Shown here in pieces: positions 25,701 to 40,017 of a DNA stretch of 64,000 nt. How positions within the stretch are numbered: the stretch's first letter is position 1; every line of letters starts with the position of its first letter. Source of the stretch: Anarhynchus alexandrinus (lineage: Eukaryota; Chordata; Aves; Charadriiformes; Charadriidae); the NCBI GenBank assembly GCA_008711295.1, contig VUYV01000088.1:2351863-2415862 (forward strand), given 5' to 3'. Both the position numbers and the translations under genes were made by a program. The notes beneath the pieces are model-generated. The model did no database searches. It was not told the DNA's origin and was given only the letters and a program-made list of their open reading frames with translations.

Positions 25701-28164
25701 GCATAACCCTTCTCTGAAACCGAGAGGGTTGGCCGTGTTTTGGCATGATTTTTGCACCGCATACACAGCGATGCAGTCTTTGGGGACCGAGACGGGCATT
25801 TTGTTTGCTTCGCCATATCACTAAATCTTGTTTCAGATTTGTCATGGGATTTTTATTTTCCTCTGGTTGCTCGATCTCTCTTCTTCAGCTTTTATAGCCT
25901 TTTCCACAGCTTTCCCTTAATACCGATGTGATCTCCTTTTTGCTTTGAATTTATCAGTTCATCCAGTAACAACTGTGGGTTTCTCTCTCTTCTCTTCTCT
26001 CTCTTTATACAGTGGGTTTTTTTCCCTCTAAGAGAGTTTTTGTTCCTTTTGGCTGCACAATAAAATCCTTTGATTCTGTGTGACAAACAGGAACGCACGT
26101 TTCCCTTCTAGTCGAGGTTAAAGACACCCGGCTACTCCAGTGATTACGTCTTGAGTAGAGAGTGGGAGAAGGCCTGTCTCATTGACTTTACCACCTTCGC
26201 AAGAGAGTATGTCAGCTGAATTAGCTGCACAGAGTGGTTTTCGGCAGTAACAGCGCGCAGCGTGCCTCCTCGTGGACTTCTGTTCTGAGATACACAAATC
26301 ATAACGTTCTCTCTGTTGCCAGCTATGTCTACACTGCGGTTTTACGGATCTGATGTAGGGTAGACGTAGCTGAGATAGCTTTAAGCTTATCTGCTCAAGA
26401 ACTGACTTCTCGACGTGGGAGCTTCAGCGGGGAGCTTGGTGCTAGCTGAAAAATTGGCCCCAAAACTGAAGTTGATAGAGCTATAATTAGCCAAGGCTTA
26501 GCTGGGGCAGTGATTTCAGTGCGAACAGCACTGGGAATTCCCCAAGTCTGAAAAACAGGGGGAAAACCTTCTTTCTCTGCCTTAGTGCTGTTTAGAGGGA
26601 CATAAAGATATTTAAGAGAAAAGTGCATGCATATGGATGTTGAGGAGAAATAAAATTCCCTTAAAAAGGGAAAACATATGAATTAGTGGTAGCTATTGAC
26701 ATTGGTATTTGTAAGTGTTACGTATTGATCTTTCTCCTCCCTGTCTCCCCAACAGAAAGGTTTGGGTTTTTTTATTTTTTCATTTATTCTTAAAAAAAAT
26801 AAAAAATCCAAAAGAATCCACGTTTGGAAAATTTTAGCCTAAAATTGGGTATTTTGGAACCGGTAACGACTGGGTTAGGATGAAAATGCTCGTACGTCCT
26901 CGATTACAGTGACTGCTGCCCTCCTCGCTGTTCGTGTGTGGTTTCCGCTGGCCCCCGTCACTGCCGTTGCTCAGGATGGTTTGTGCTGCCCTGTGTCGAG
27001 TTCTGCGCGGAGGAATGTGATGATTGTGCTTGGCTCGGGACACGCTTTGTTGGAGAAGTTTTTTCTTATGAGTACGAAATATGTTTAAAGCATTATTACT
27101 ATGATTATGATCCTTGACAAAAATAGTCTAGACAAAGCATAAACTCTGGATCCAAAAATATATTTAAAAATTAGCTAGCTTGTTCGCAAACCATTTCTTA
27201 CCTCACCCAGCAGCTATTTATGAGCACATTTTATATTGTTTCTAATTTTAAACAATTAATAGCAAGCACGAGCAGTTGAATACTCATTTATTAGATAGTT
27301 ATCCCCTCCGGTTTTTCTGCACATCTTGTTGCTGTCAAATATCTTTGTACCCAGCCAAAAATGACGTGTTGAAACAAGCAGTGTGTATTTAATACAATGC
27401 ATAGGAAAAAACATGACGTTTGGCCTTGGCTTTTACATTTTATTGGAAACACCATGAAATACAGTAGCTGGACAAAGAAGTGAATTTGCTCGTGGTGGGT
27501 TTTAAGTAAAATTCTTAATGCGTGGCTTAGTCGAGGGCTTTTTTCCTGCTTGTTATTGACGTAATTGCCTGTCAGTCTCATCTGATAGTAGAATTGCTGG
27601 GGGCATGGTGTCTTGGATCGTGTGGCAAAAACCGCTAGCTATTGACTTATGTGCATGTGTGCCTCTGCTCTCCGCTGAATTAAATGTCAGATATACTCAA
27701 GTGTGTGGGTGGGTGGGGGGATATGTGATTTGGTTCTCTCTAGTCGCCTTGTCAAGAAGTACACTAATACAGCTAATGGAGATCCTCGAGCTCGGAAGGA
27801 GAAGGGCATTCACTTGACAGCCACCATCCAAACAGTCACAAAAGATAGCTTCATGCAGTGGTGGAGACCGCGCGGATTTAAAAAGAAACTTTTCCAAAGG
27901 CAAGGAATGATAAAGGATATTTTGAGATTGTAGCTTGCAGTTTACTGCCTCCCTTTTTGCCTGGCTTTGCAGAAGGTTTATAAAACAAAAGGAAGGGGGT
28001 TTATACCTGTGGAATTTCTAACCTTTAAAGACGGTATCTTTAGGTACTGATTTTATTCTGAAACGGTTGCCACTAGAGGAGAAACTTGCTTTCTTCACCT
28101 CTACTAAAACAAAAGTTTCTGTTTTCACTACACCGTCTTTCACAGCACTTGTGTCCCTGGTTTT
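22773..28164. other. Unique intronic DNA
   Basis: No exon seen. It holds an inverted AT repeat at 26768-26806, a possible DNA-transposon terminus near 26325-26375, pyrimidine-rich runs near 25985 and moderate CpG spots near 25080-25190 and 26890-27050. Confidence 0.45.
26768..26806. repeat. AT-only inverted repeat (13-bp arms)
   Basis: The left arm TTTTTTATTTTTT (26768-26780) is the exact reverse complement of the right arm at 26794-26806, with a 13-base spacer. It could form a cruciform but may be chance from homopolymer-rich sequence. Confidence 0.85.
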
Positions 28165-28343
28165 TGCCGTGTTCAGTGTAGAGCTGTCGTTTCCACATGG
28201 TCCTCTGGAAAATATGAAATGAGCTTTCTGAACTAAAGTATCTGACGGCCACANTGCCGTGTTCAGTGTAGAGTTGTCATTTCCACACGGTCCTCTGGAA
28301 AATATGAAATGAGCTTTCTGAACTAAAGTATCTGACGGCCACA
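28165..28343. repeat. 89-bp tandem duplication joined at an N
   Basis: Bases 28165-28253 and 28255-28343 are the same 89-base sequence with three differences, all transitions (C/T, G/A, T/C). The single N at 28254 sits exactly at the junction. This may be a true tandem duplication or a false one made when two haplotype versions of a contig end were joined with a placeholder base. Confidence 0.9.
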
Positions 28344-28356
28344 AAAATACAAGAAA

Positions 28357-28394
28357 GAAGATTCTAAGTAAATGTGAAGATTCTAAGTAAATGT
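28357..28394. repeat. Perfect 19-bp tandem duplication
   Basis: GAAGATTCTAAGTAAATGT occurs twice back to back (28357-28375 and 28376-28394), 14 bases after the larger duplication. Confidence 0.95.
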
Positions 28395-29184
28395 CAGCGA
28401 ATCCTCAGCCCTCAAATCATCAAGTCAAATCTTGCATCACACCCTACCGGAGAAAAAATAGCTGGCCCTGTTGGATTAAGAGGAATGTTAATTTTGTGGT
28501 CAGCATTTGCAACACTGCTGTGTGGTCCCCCATACACGCTCTCATAGGAGGTGCTCACTCCTGCAGAGGGGCAACATAACCATCTCAAATGCAGCTTCTT
28601 GGGAGATTTGGTTCAGCATTTTGTTGAAGATAATGGTTGGGGGGGGGATTTTGTTGTTTGGTTTTTTTTATACACATTTATATTACTGAATTTTTAACTG
28701 AGGAAGAGTTTTCTGCATCTCAAGCTAGTAGCTCTCTGGTGAACCGGGTGAACCTTTAATTACTTAGTTATAATAGTGGGGTTTTGTTGGCCGTTTTCTT
28801 TTAAATTTCTGCCAGGTGAATAACTACTAATGTTGTCGATAGGCGCACTGGTTCTTGCTGCTTCTGAGTAATATCTCTCTGAAGTAGTTTCTTATCTTTA
28901 AGTTTCTCAGTGAGTTTAGTTCCAGCTGCCTCCTCAAGCCGTGATAAGCAGATATGTTTATTGTCCATTTTTGTGTCTAAGAATTCGTGAAACAAAATTG
29001 CTTCAACTGACCTGGTGTTATTATTACAAAGAACCTATTGGATAGTCTGATGCAAATAAAATAAATCAGATGCTGCAGTGACCTAGATATCCATTATTTA
29101 TTTATGGGAATAAATATATTTAGCATTTATTTACACTGTTCTTCAATTTCAATCGCTGTAAACTTTCACTTACTCTGAACTCTG
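28395..29184. other. Unique intronic DNA, no feature seen
   Basis: Sequence between the duplications and the MIR fossil. Only a G-run near 28640 stands out. Confidence 0.5.
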
Positions 29185-29345
29185 CTGGGAAAATGGCATA
29201 ATTGCCACCATTCTGCAGGTTAGGAGACCTTGGCAGGAAGACTTAAGTAACCGCTGTAGGCTACATAACATATAAATTATCAGAACCAGGATTAGATGTT
29301 GGGAGTCTCAACTCCCGGCGTTGCGTGCAGGCGTCTTGCTTCTGG
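29185..29345 (-). repeat. MIR-type SINE fossil, reverse orientation
   Basis: The plus strand shows the reverse-complement MIR order: TTCTGCAGGTTAGGAGACC, GACTTAAGTAACCGC, then AGAACCAGGATTAGATGTTG and GGGAGTCTCAACTCC. These match 'aagtaac ... gagCCAGGATTcgaac ... agtct'. Confidence 0.7.
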
Positions 29346-30433
<1,088 letters not shown>

Positions 30434-33400
30434 TAGCTTTGGTTTGGTTTTTTTTTTTCTGGGGTCGATGTTGTTGAAGGGATGTTAGAGATGGAGCTTC
30501 GTCTGCCCCTTTGCAAAGTCTTTGTTCATGGTATAGCCAAGAAGAAATTTCTGTGGGCAGTCTAGGGTGTTTTTTATTCTTTTGTGTGTTGTGCATACAC
30601 TAGAGTAGGTCGTTCTTGCTCCAAGACTGAAGGTTCCCGTGCTCCTGAGAGCCCCAAGCAGAGCAAACGCTTCTTTCCTTCCAGCACTGCCTACTTTTGG
30701 GCTTTCTTTTGCTTTCTCTGGAATGTGTGGTTCCCACTTTTGCTTTTGGGAATGCTCTTGTCTGTTGACCAAAGCAGAGCTGTGGTTGACAGCAAGTGGA
30801 TGTGGTTTTCATCCAGAGGGAGTGAAAAGTGACCAAAGGGCATAATTTTGGCTGAATGGTGTTTTTTCTTCTCTGTAGTTGGTACTTTCCTGTAAGGTTT
30901 CCAAAGCCTCGTTCCTAGTGCAGGTTGGAGGGTCACAGTGGGACTGCTATAAGCAGGCTCTCTTATTTGTGCAGAAATGCACGCTAAGGAGTAAGAAAAT
31001 GTTAAGCGGCAAAGAATCGAAGTCACTAGTAAACCATTGGGCTTTTTTGTTCTAGTATATAATTGGAGGGAAGAGGGTGACTTTTCCTTGTTTTTTTTTT
31101 TAAACATTTAGCTCTTTTAAATCTGCAAAGTACAAGCTGTTATTCCAGTAGAAAGTTGGGGTTTCTTTCTGCATGCAAATTCAGGTAGAACAGCTGGGGA
31201 ATAGAAAACCCTGGCAAATTGTAAAGGTGACCACAGCATTAGCAAAGTGAGCCAGAAGCACTGCTGTTTTTCTTTTTATGATATTTAACATTTTCTTTCA
31301 ACTTGGTTTCATTTTAATAACTGCAAGTGCCAAATACAGCAGAGACAGACAGGGGGAAAGGAGACAATAAAGTTATTTAAAGTAAGCCAAGAGCAAGCTG
31401 AAATTTTACTGCAGTACCATTATTATATTGATTTTTTTTCACACTGTAGGAAAACAAGGTCAATGCTGCAGAAGGAAACATTAGGCCAAAGTTTACAGTG
31501 GGATTGGTTTTAAATTTTTTCCATGGCATCTTCAAATTATTTTCATTTGAAAGAAGCGTATCAGATTCTGATCAAAACGTATTTAGAGTTCTCCAGATGC
31601 TATCCACAGATAGATGCATTTCAATCATACTTTGTCTGGAGAAGATTGAGGCAATTTTGGAGCCAAAGCAGTCATTTCATTTATCATGACCTTTGTTCCT
31701 GGGTCTACTTAGAGTCCAATGATTGTCTGGGGCTGATCAGTCCTTCTCCCAGATGTTCCAAACCATTTTGAAGCACAGCAGTGGCAGTAAACCATGTGTT
31801 TATTGGGGGAGAGGAGGCAGGAACAGCAAGTTAAATGCCTTTTGATCATATGTTCAATGTGAACTGTCTTCTAAATTACCTTATTAGACAATTTTCTGAT
31901 GACTTTCATTAGTAAGAATGTTTTGGCATGAATAGATCAAAAGCAATAAATAGACAGGAATGGAGGTAACATGGGACACTTTTTACTCCGAGAACTGTTA
32001 ATCAGCTGTGTAATCTCCCATAAAATAAATGTGTAAAAATGCATACAGCCTTTGCGCCAGCCTTTTCTTCTGAGAATCAGCTGAGCAGCTCTAAAAATTC
32101 AAAATTGCATGTGCTAAAGAGGAAGAAACTTTGAAAGAGAAGTGAGGTAGGTAGGATGAACAGAGATGTAAGGGTATGGTGCCTAGCAAGCTTCCAACTA
32201 ATGATGTGGAACGATGTCAGAAGAAAACATCAGGTGCTCATACATACTCATGTTCACCCTGCCTGACTCTGTCTCTCTCCTTCACACGCAGCAGATTTAC
32301 GCTTGCGGTTAGCGATGTAACCAGCCGGTGCCTTTCCCTTGTAGAAACCAGCTAATGGTTAGGCATAAAAAATTAAATCCGTATAATGAGGAAATCACAA
32401 GTCAGAAGAATAACGTGGTTGCTTGGTTTATTTTAAAAAACAGGAATGTGCTGAGTTGCCGTGAGCTGTGGAGAGTTCACAGTCTCTTCTCTACAGCCTT
32501 TTTATGAGCATGTTTATGGGGTACCAGCGTATGGGGGGCAGGTGTCATCTTAGTTCTTCTTTGTGGTCGGGAGCGGGATATTTGATCGCTGAGCTGCTCT
32601 CCTGCAGTCTGAACCTTCCCCAACGTTATGGCAAATGTCATTAAACTCAGTGGCAAGAGAGTGCCCCACACAAGAGGTGACATGGGGAATAAAGAAGGTA
32701 ATTGTGGTGTTACGGAGCAATAAGATTGAGAACCTGGTGCTCCTTGTGTGATAGTTCAAGAATATGGGTACAGCCAGCAATGTTCCTCCAGGCTGGGGAC
32801 AGAGAGGGCTCTTCTGTGTCGACCAGTTACCAGTTTGGACTTTAGCTGGTTTTGACTGAGCTGGCTTGAAGATCTCAAAGTGTAGAGGCCAACTGTACAC
32901 CTCCCTTTGTTTGTGTTCCTACTAATTAACTATCCTCCCAGGTAAAAATTTGTTTCTTTTTTTTTTTTTTTTTGCAAACCATTTAGTCTGTCTTCAAACT
33001 TTTGGTCCTTGGTTCCTCTAGTTTCCTGCTCCTTACCAGTTTTAGTAGCCTCTAGATAACTGTGTGTCTTTTGCATCCTCTCCATTCTTTATTTGCCTTT
33101 GAAAATATAGGTCCCAAAACCATATGCATCCTTTCAGCATCAGACTCACCATTCCCTTGCACGGCAATAAAACTGCTCCCTTCCTCTGCTCCCGTGTCAG
33201 CACCGCTGGTAATTGCTCCAGACTTTTTAGCCAAAGTGCTAAGTCAATAGTTATTAAAAATGCATATACATGCCATCATCCTCCATTACATGTTATCAAA
33301 CAGAGTCATAATCTTGTCAAAGACTGAAATGAAGTCTGTTTGACAAGATCTGTCTTCTGGATACGTGTATTGGCAGACATTGGTCATATTCCTGTCCTTC

Positions 33401-33516
33401 TGCTCCCAATTAACGGAATCCTAAAGTGACAAGTTCAAAATGGAGGTAAAAACTTTTCTCTCTGCCATGTAACTGGACTGTGAAACTTGCTGTGTTGGTG
33501 ATGGAATTGGTCATGG

Positions 33517-33570
33517 AATTCATAGATAAATGGTTTTAAGGACCACTAGATTATCTAATCTGGCTGAACC
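33517..33570 (-). repeat. Ancient CR1-like 3' end, reverse orientation
   Basis: AATTCATAGATAAATGG, then TTTTAAGGACCACTAGATTA and TCTAATCTGGC, follow the reverse complement of old archosaur/turtle CR1 3' ends (ATTCATAGATT...AAGG...GACCA..AGATCATCTAGTCTG). It is far more diverged than the other CR1 tails here. Confidence 0.55.
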
Positions 33571-36500
33571 ATTTGGCCTTTAAATTATTATGTAAATGTA
33601 TGTAAGATTAAAGACTTCACCCCGAGTTATGTGATATGAATGGAAAAAGCATTGGAAGGGAGAGAAAAAATTGATCAAATTAACTGTTGAAGAGAGGTGA
33701 AACCATTTTCAGAGGGAAGCTTAAGATATATAACACCAACTGTGAGGGGGTTGGGTTTGGTCTGTGTTTTTATGCTTCTGGAAGAGCTTTTTACATCTTT
33801 CTGTGGAGGGCTTTAGAGGGATTTTATTACTAATTATTAATGTGTAGGAGAACTTTAGAAGTAATTATACTTTGCAGACCTTTGAAATTTATTCTCAAAG
33901 CATACCTGTAACCTTCTTACCACAGATGCTTTGGTACAAATCACACTTAGTGGATCTGCCACATTTAAGTGGTTACGGATGTTTGGTCTGAGTTATTTAA
34001 ATAAAAAAGCTGTATTTTCGCGAGCTTTATTTTTTGCTGAACAAAATGACGGTAATACTTTGCACTGCTGCAACCCATTTCATCGGAGGCTGCCAGAAGA
34101 CATCAGAACAGCGATTTAGACCTCAACAACCTGTAAGAAATACTTTAATGTTGTGCTCCCAGTATACCAACAGGGAAACTGAGGCACTCGGAGGTGGTGA
34201 TTATTGGGTTTGCTGCTTATTCTGTGCCACTGTGAGCAAAGTTCCAGCTCCTTTACTCAATTTGGTTTTTCTTCCCTGGTGCTGTATCCAAAGCGTTGGT
34301 CCACAGACCAGCACCCAGAGTCAGTGCAGTCTGAAGGGATGAGTCCTTCGCTGGAGATACTTCCTCAACCCCTTAAATGCCTGAAGTAGTCGATAGGAGA
34401 GTGCAATTCCGGCCATTAAACTGCTGCGTTCGGATTAATCTGTCGCACTCCGAGCCCAGTCCTGTATGATGACTGAGCTCAGGTTTGGGTTTGTCTGCAT
34501 GCGGTGGAGTTTTGGGGTTTTTTTCCTCCAGGGAGGTTATTTGTTGGTAGAAGGAAGCTATCAAAGAAATCCATATAAGACTGCAGCACTGCTTAAGATA
34601 TTGGCAACAAAACAGTCTAAAATTCTTTTAAGGATGCTGCACACCATTCCAGCTATGTTTTCTGTTCATCTCAGCAGCACCTTCATTCTTTGTTGCTTTT
34701 CCGAATTACTTTGCGAGTTACTTGTACAATTTTCTCCATCAAAGCTCCTGTATCACAGCTTCAATTTAGAAGTGTTGTCATGGGCTGTAATTTGGAATTT
34801 TATTACCAAGAGATTTTTTGGTTATAGAACATTTACTTTTATCATCTCTATATTATTTTTAAATGCCTGAAAAGATTGATACATCAACAGAATCTGTGCA
34901 ACGCCAGGCGAATTTTAAATTTAAAAAGAATTTTAAAAACCCTTTGCTTGGAACATAAATTGATTCTTAAGCCCCCACACACTTAATGATTTGTTATTCT
35001 CAAGGTTAAACCTATGACAAATTTTATAAAAATGCCAGTCTTCGGTTTTGATAAGATTTTCTCTAGTTGAGCTCAGGGATAACTATATAGTCTTCAGTCT
35101 TTAAATAGCATAACTGAGATGCGATCCTGGCCTCCTGTACTCACAGTGCTCCCGCGGCATTTAAGACTTGTGTGTTGTTGCTACTGTAGTTTTGATCCCA
35201 CTGTGGTTAGCCACGGTTATGATGTGGGAGAGAAGACGGAGATGGTAAAGCGTTTGTTAACCTCTCTGGGAAGTCAGGCGAGAATTGCAGGGGAAAAAAT
35301 CGCCCCCACTGTCTTTGTCTCCGTGCATCGCTGCAACTAAATAGCGTTAAAAAAATGCGTGGGGAGGGAAGAAAATTCTTACGTTAAAGGAAAAACAAGT
35401 CAGTATGGCTGAGGAATGCATGGTAAAAAGGAATAAAGTGGAACGGCACAGAAGTAAAATGTTATATGCGTCTTTCCTTTAAGGTCCAAAATAATTCAGT
35501 TCCCTCAACAGCAGTCTGTCACATGCAGATGATTTGCTGTACGTTGCGGAATTTGTGTTGTCTGTTGTCTTTCTCTCGCTTCTGAGGTGACGATTTGCTA
35601 AGCTGGTGTATGGCTTCCACAAATATTTAAAATATTGATTAAGCAGAGGAAAAATAAACACGAATTGTTTTTCAAGTTACGCCTTATGTTGTACATGACT
35701 AATTACATACAACAATTTGCTCTGCAACGGTAACTGAAATTTATGTACTCTTTTTATTATAAAACATAAGAGGCTTGCATAAAGAGAGAGATTATAAATA
35801 TTGGAATACAACAGTTGCTAGAAAACAGTCAAAACATGCAGCGAGGAAGCATATAGGCTTTGCTCTTCCAGCTTCTCTGTGCAAAGCTGCTCTTCCGCTC
35901 CCCGGAGGGTTTGTATTGATAGTTGGCATATTTTTGTCACCGTTTCAGATAGTAGCCTGTCAATTCTTTGATCTGGACACGATGTAGCAGTCCAGCCCAA
36001 GTGCAATAATGGCAAAAGCGGTGTTAAAGGTCCTCCTGATTCTTTTGGCAAATTACTGTGATGATAAGTGAGGCTTCAGTTGCCGGATGCCAAATAGTGC
36101 AACTGATCTTTTTCCAGGAGCATATTTTTACCTATGGATAAATTTTTAAAATAGAATAATGTCCAGTTTCATTGGTACATGAGATGCAAGCCTGTTCCCA
36201 CCTGTGCAGAGACTTCTGGTGTGTATGAAGCTCTAATTATGGCAGAATATTACATGAATGTATAGGAAATCAGAGCAGTGCCCAGAGTATGTAACACTTG
36301 ATGGTTTGTAGCAGAAGACAAGGACAGGTTTTCCCTGGCACCCAAATCACATTCTCTTGGTTCTCTAGGTTTGAAAGTTCAATGAGTTTTGCTCAATTTA
36401 CCTTTTGCGGTGATACACCACTTAAGGAGAATGCAGCTTCCAGACTGTGCCTTCTGTAAGGAGTCTGCAAGCAAAGCAAAGCAGCCAAAGTGTATGACCT

Positions 36501-37857
36501 TGGCGATGACGTGCCATTGCACCAGCCCAGCTAGGGTGAAACCAGCACAGTTCACCACAAAAAAAATACCATTATGGTATCCTCCTGGTATCCACAAACA
36601 ATTTGGAGAGTTGCTGTTGAGGAATCAACAGATCTTGTACCAGGAACGGGAGGAGGAAACACAGAGATTTGATCGTTGACCAGGAGACTTTTTTTCTTTT
36701 TGCTTATTACAACCTGACCAAGAATCTCTGTAAATTGAACTCAGCAATCACTTCTGCTGAAGTAATCATATTAAGCTACTACGAAAACATCACAACTTCT
36801 GAGGGGTAATTGTGCCACCGAGGGACAAGAGAGCAAAGTAAGATCAGTGGTGGGTTCCAAAACTGCCATGTTGAAGGCCTTCAAGTAGAGGAACCAGTTC
36901 TTCCCTTTGAACAAACTGGAGAGACGCCTTGGGCAGTTTTCAGGCTCCTCTGTAGAAGGCTATTCTTAATGGCCTGTGGCCCTAGAGAGGACTTAAATTC
37001 TGCTGATGATCTGTCACTTCCTCTTACCATCTAATTTTAGTGGTTTTTCTCAGATGTATTTTTACATATTTTTCATAGTGTAGAAATGGGAACATACAAA
37101 ATGGGGGTTTAGTTTGTCAACTTTTGCGGATACTTTATTGGACTGAAACTGGTCTGAAAGCCCTGGCATGCTAATTAATCTGTAAAGTCATAAAAAGCTG
37201 CTTGGATTTTTTGACTTGCAATGTGTTTATCATCTGTTGAAAGAGCTAAGAGGTCTGGCCAGTTTCTAGGCCCAGTTCCATTTGAAGATGAAAGGCGGCA
37301 TTTTTGAAGCACTAATTGACATAGCCAAGTACTTACAAGGTCACAAACATGACAGCTTTGAATAAAGAAAAAGGAGTATTTCTAGGCTTTGGCACTTTGA
37401 TCAAAACGTATCTTGACTTCCAAAAGGGATAAATATCAGTAATAACAGTAACCTAAACAGAGTGTGTGTTGGCCAGGATTTAAGTGCTCGATTCTTCAAA
37501 ATGATTTAGAATTCTTTTTATTTTCTTATTTCTTTCTCATCATTACTTTGTTTTCACATGTATTAGTTGCAGATTATCCATTAAAAATGCGGCAGAATAT
37601 ATGCTGCGGCCATTCAGGAGGCATGGGTGTTTCATTAGAAGATTTGTCCCAGCCTCCTGTCAGGCTACAAAAGCCGTCCCGAGAGCTTTCTTGCCTATGA
37701 TTTGCTTTTGATTACTAGAGGTTTTATTTTCAGGGAGCGGTACTGCTAAAGGAGGGCAGGTTATCTGAGTTGTAGATGCGTAAAATCCTAAGGTTGGTTG
37801 CTGTCATTTAGGAACATATTGCTATTGTCACCATCAAACGTGGCTACAAAAAGGATT

Positions 37858-38607
37858 TTACAAGGAATCACTTTGCAGTTTCCTATTATTTTTGCCGTCA
37901 ATGCCTAACTTTGCCAGGTAGACCCTGGAAATTATTTTCAAGAAAGCTGATCCTTTCTCAACTAGGTAATTTCTGATTTTGGCGTTGCATGAAGAGGTTA
38001 ATGGCAGAGAAATCATTGAGAGGTGGGTTGAGTGGATGAAGGTGTACGCTCGGTACAGAGGAGCCCAATGCAGTTTGTAGAAGGCTGCAGAAGCGGTTGG
38101 GAGGGATGTCTCCATACAATTCTTGTTATAAGTAGCAGGAAAACAGTGGTCATTTTTAAAAACACAATTTAAATGCTTAATAGAAGGAAAATAAATTGTT
38201 TGCCAAGCAGATAATATTTTCTTGATGGCATTGGTCTCCTCAAATTGCTGATTGATTTGCAGTTTCCAATTTACAAGTTGCTTGCAAAATAAATGAACCA
38301 AATGAATAAAAAGAAAGAAAGAAGTAGAAGTGAGCCAAGCTTCACCTCTCCCTGTGATTTCTGTGGGCCTTGAGTTCCTGCTTGATACGACAGTTGTATA
38401 TGAAGCTGATAGACATAAAGATAAATTTGGCCCTGGGAGTGATAAACAGTACATTAAACTCTGCTCTCTGCCTCCTCGTACTGCTGAGCGTTGCACCTGC
38501 AAACGCCGGACACAGGCTGACGCGCTCCGGGAATACCGGGAAGCTGTGATCAGCCAGAGCTGACACTCCAAATTGACATTAAAGCAGCACCACCGCCCTG
38601 TCTGCAA
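37858..38607 (-). other. Unexplained 249-codon open reading frame
   Basis: This is the longest open frame in the window and lies in ordinary-looking intron. The predicted protein has no domain, signal peptide or repeat that I recognise, and it does not resemble a reverse transcriptase or retroviral protein. No promoter or splice context was identified. It is listed because of its length, not as a claimed gene; it may be chance or a decayed element. Confidence 0.12.
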
Positions 38608-39966
38608 TCCTGAAAATCCTCTTGAAAAAACGCCCAGACCTTTAAGAGGAGCACGAGGGTCTTGTGACTTGATGGCATGAAACGTGGGCAGCCTGTGCTG
38701 TTTCGACGGAGGATTGCTCTGTCAGTGCCGCAAAGGAATGCCGGGAGTCACGTTACGCCGGCGATGCTGAACTCCGCTCCATCCCATCTGAACAACGCAC
38801 ACAAGGTGCAGATATCTTCGGCATAAATGGAAATACAGTGACTCACTATCTCGTGAGTGGGCAAAACACAGGCTTATTGTCAATGCCTGCAGGAGTGCTG
38901 TAGGGGAGACCACGAAAGGAATTCCTCACCCTTTCTCCCGACTCGTTTCACTCTCTAGAAGCAGCTCTGACAGAGATTTATAATCGACCGTTACTTTTCA
39001 AGGTAGCACGTAGAAGAAGGATAAACTTGCAGGTACCCAAGTTATTTTGTTAGGTTTTCCCTTGGAATTTGAAGCATTACTACATGTCCAAGTGCTGGTT
39101 AACTGCTCTAGCACTCTGTTCGTGGATGAAATAGGCACTTTTCAGCAAACAAAATGCAAATTTTGCTTTGGTTCGGAGGAATTCTATTCTGAATTCTCCC
39201 AGAAGTCAGTCTGCCTCTTCTGTTTTCAGTTGTTCTCTGCTCCTGTCAAGCTGAAATATATGTGGTTGTTACCCACTACAATTTAGCGTCACCAAACTGG
39301 TTCACTTTGGAAAACAAAGCTTGTAGAAGTTCTGCAGAGAAATATATGCTGTCTATAAAGTGGTGTTTGTGTGTAAAGCGATATGCACCCACTGTATAAA
39401 TAATGAATAATAACTAGTAATAAATTCTTCATATCACAGCGTTATTTCTTACTGTTTATGATTCCAGTTCTTTTATGGTAATCCTGAAACAAAGCACTGA
39501 GAAGTATGTGAATAATATTTACTACTGCTAAGTTGTTGCACAAACATGTCAAGAAAGGCTGTGTAATTTGAATGTTTAAGATTATATACTGTTTATATGA
39601 TGATATTATATATAATTAAAGTTATCCTTTTATCTCAGAGGAACTCAAAGTGTTATGCAAAGTCCATGCATTCAAAACCACTGAAGTAATGCATCGAGGT
39701 ACATTTGTCAGCCAGCAAGTGGAACACTCCCAACGAGCAATGCTGAGCATAATTTGACCACGTGTTTCTTTGCAAATCCATATTCTTTTTCAGAACTGCC
39801 AGTCTTTGTAAGAGGAGCTGTGTTGTACAAGACCCTGCAGTGCCCCCAGAAGGATCCAGTTGTTCATCAGTGACAACCTCCTCTTGGCACAGGAATTGCT
39901 CAACCAGCGTGTGAGACCCAAGCAGGCGTAGCTGGAGGCTATCCTGCCTGAACAGGGAAATCCTGG

Positions 39967-40017
39967 AGAATCACTGAATGGTTGAGGTTGGAAGGGACCT
40001 CTGGAGGTCATCTAGTT
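39967..40017 (-). mobile_element. Short CR1 3'-end fragment, reverse orientation
   Basis: The plus strand reads AATCACTGAATGGTTGAGG, then TTGGAAGGGACCTCTGGAGG and TCATCTAGTT. This is the exact reverse-complement order of a CR1 3' UTR and is well preserved. It abuts a plus-strand CR1 copy and appears nested at or in its 5' end. Confidence 0.88.

Noticed and set aside
28018..28344. 108-codon minus-strand frame with an internal protein repeat
   Set aside because: The repeat is just the 89-bp DNA duplication with the N read through as an unknown residue.
34160..34220. MIR-like scrap (AGGGAAACTGAGGCACTCGG)
   Set aside because: Only about 20 bases match and the following sequence does not continue the MIR order, so it is too short to call.
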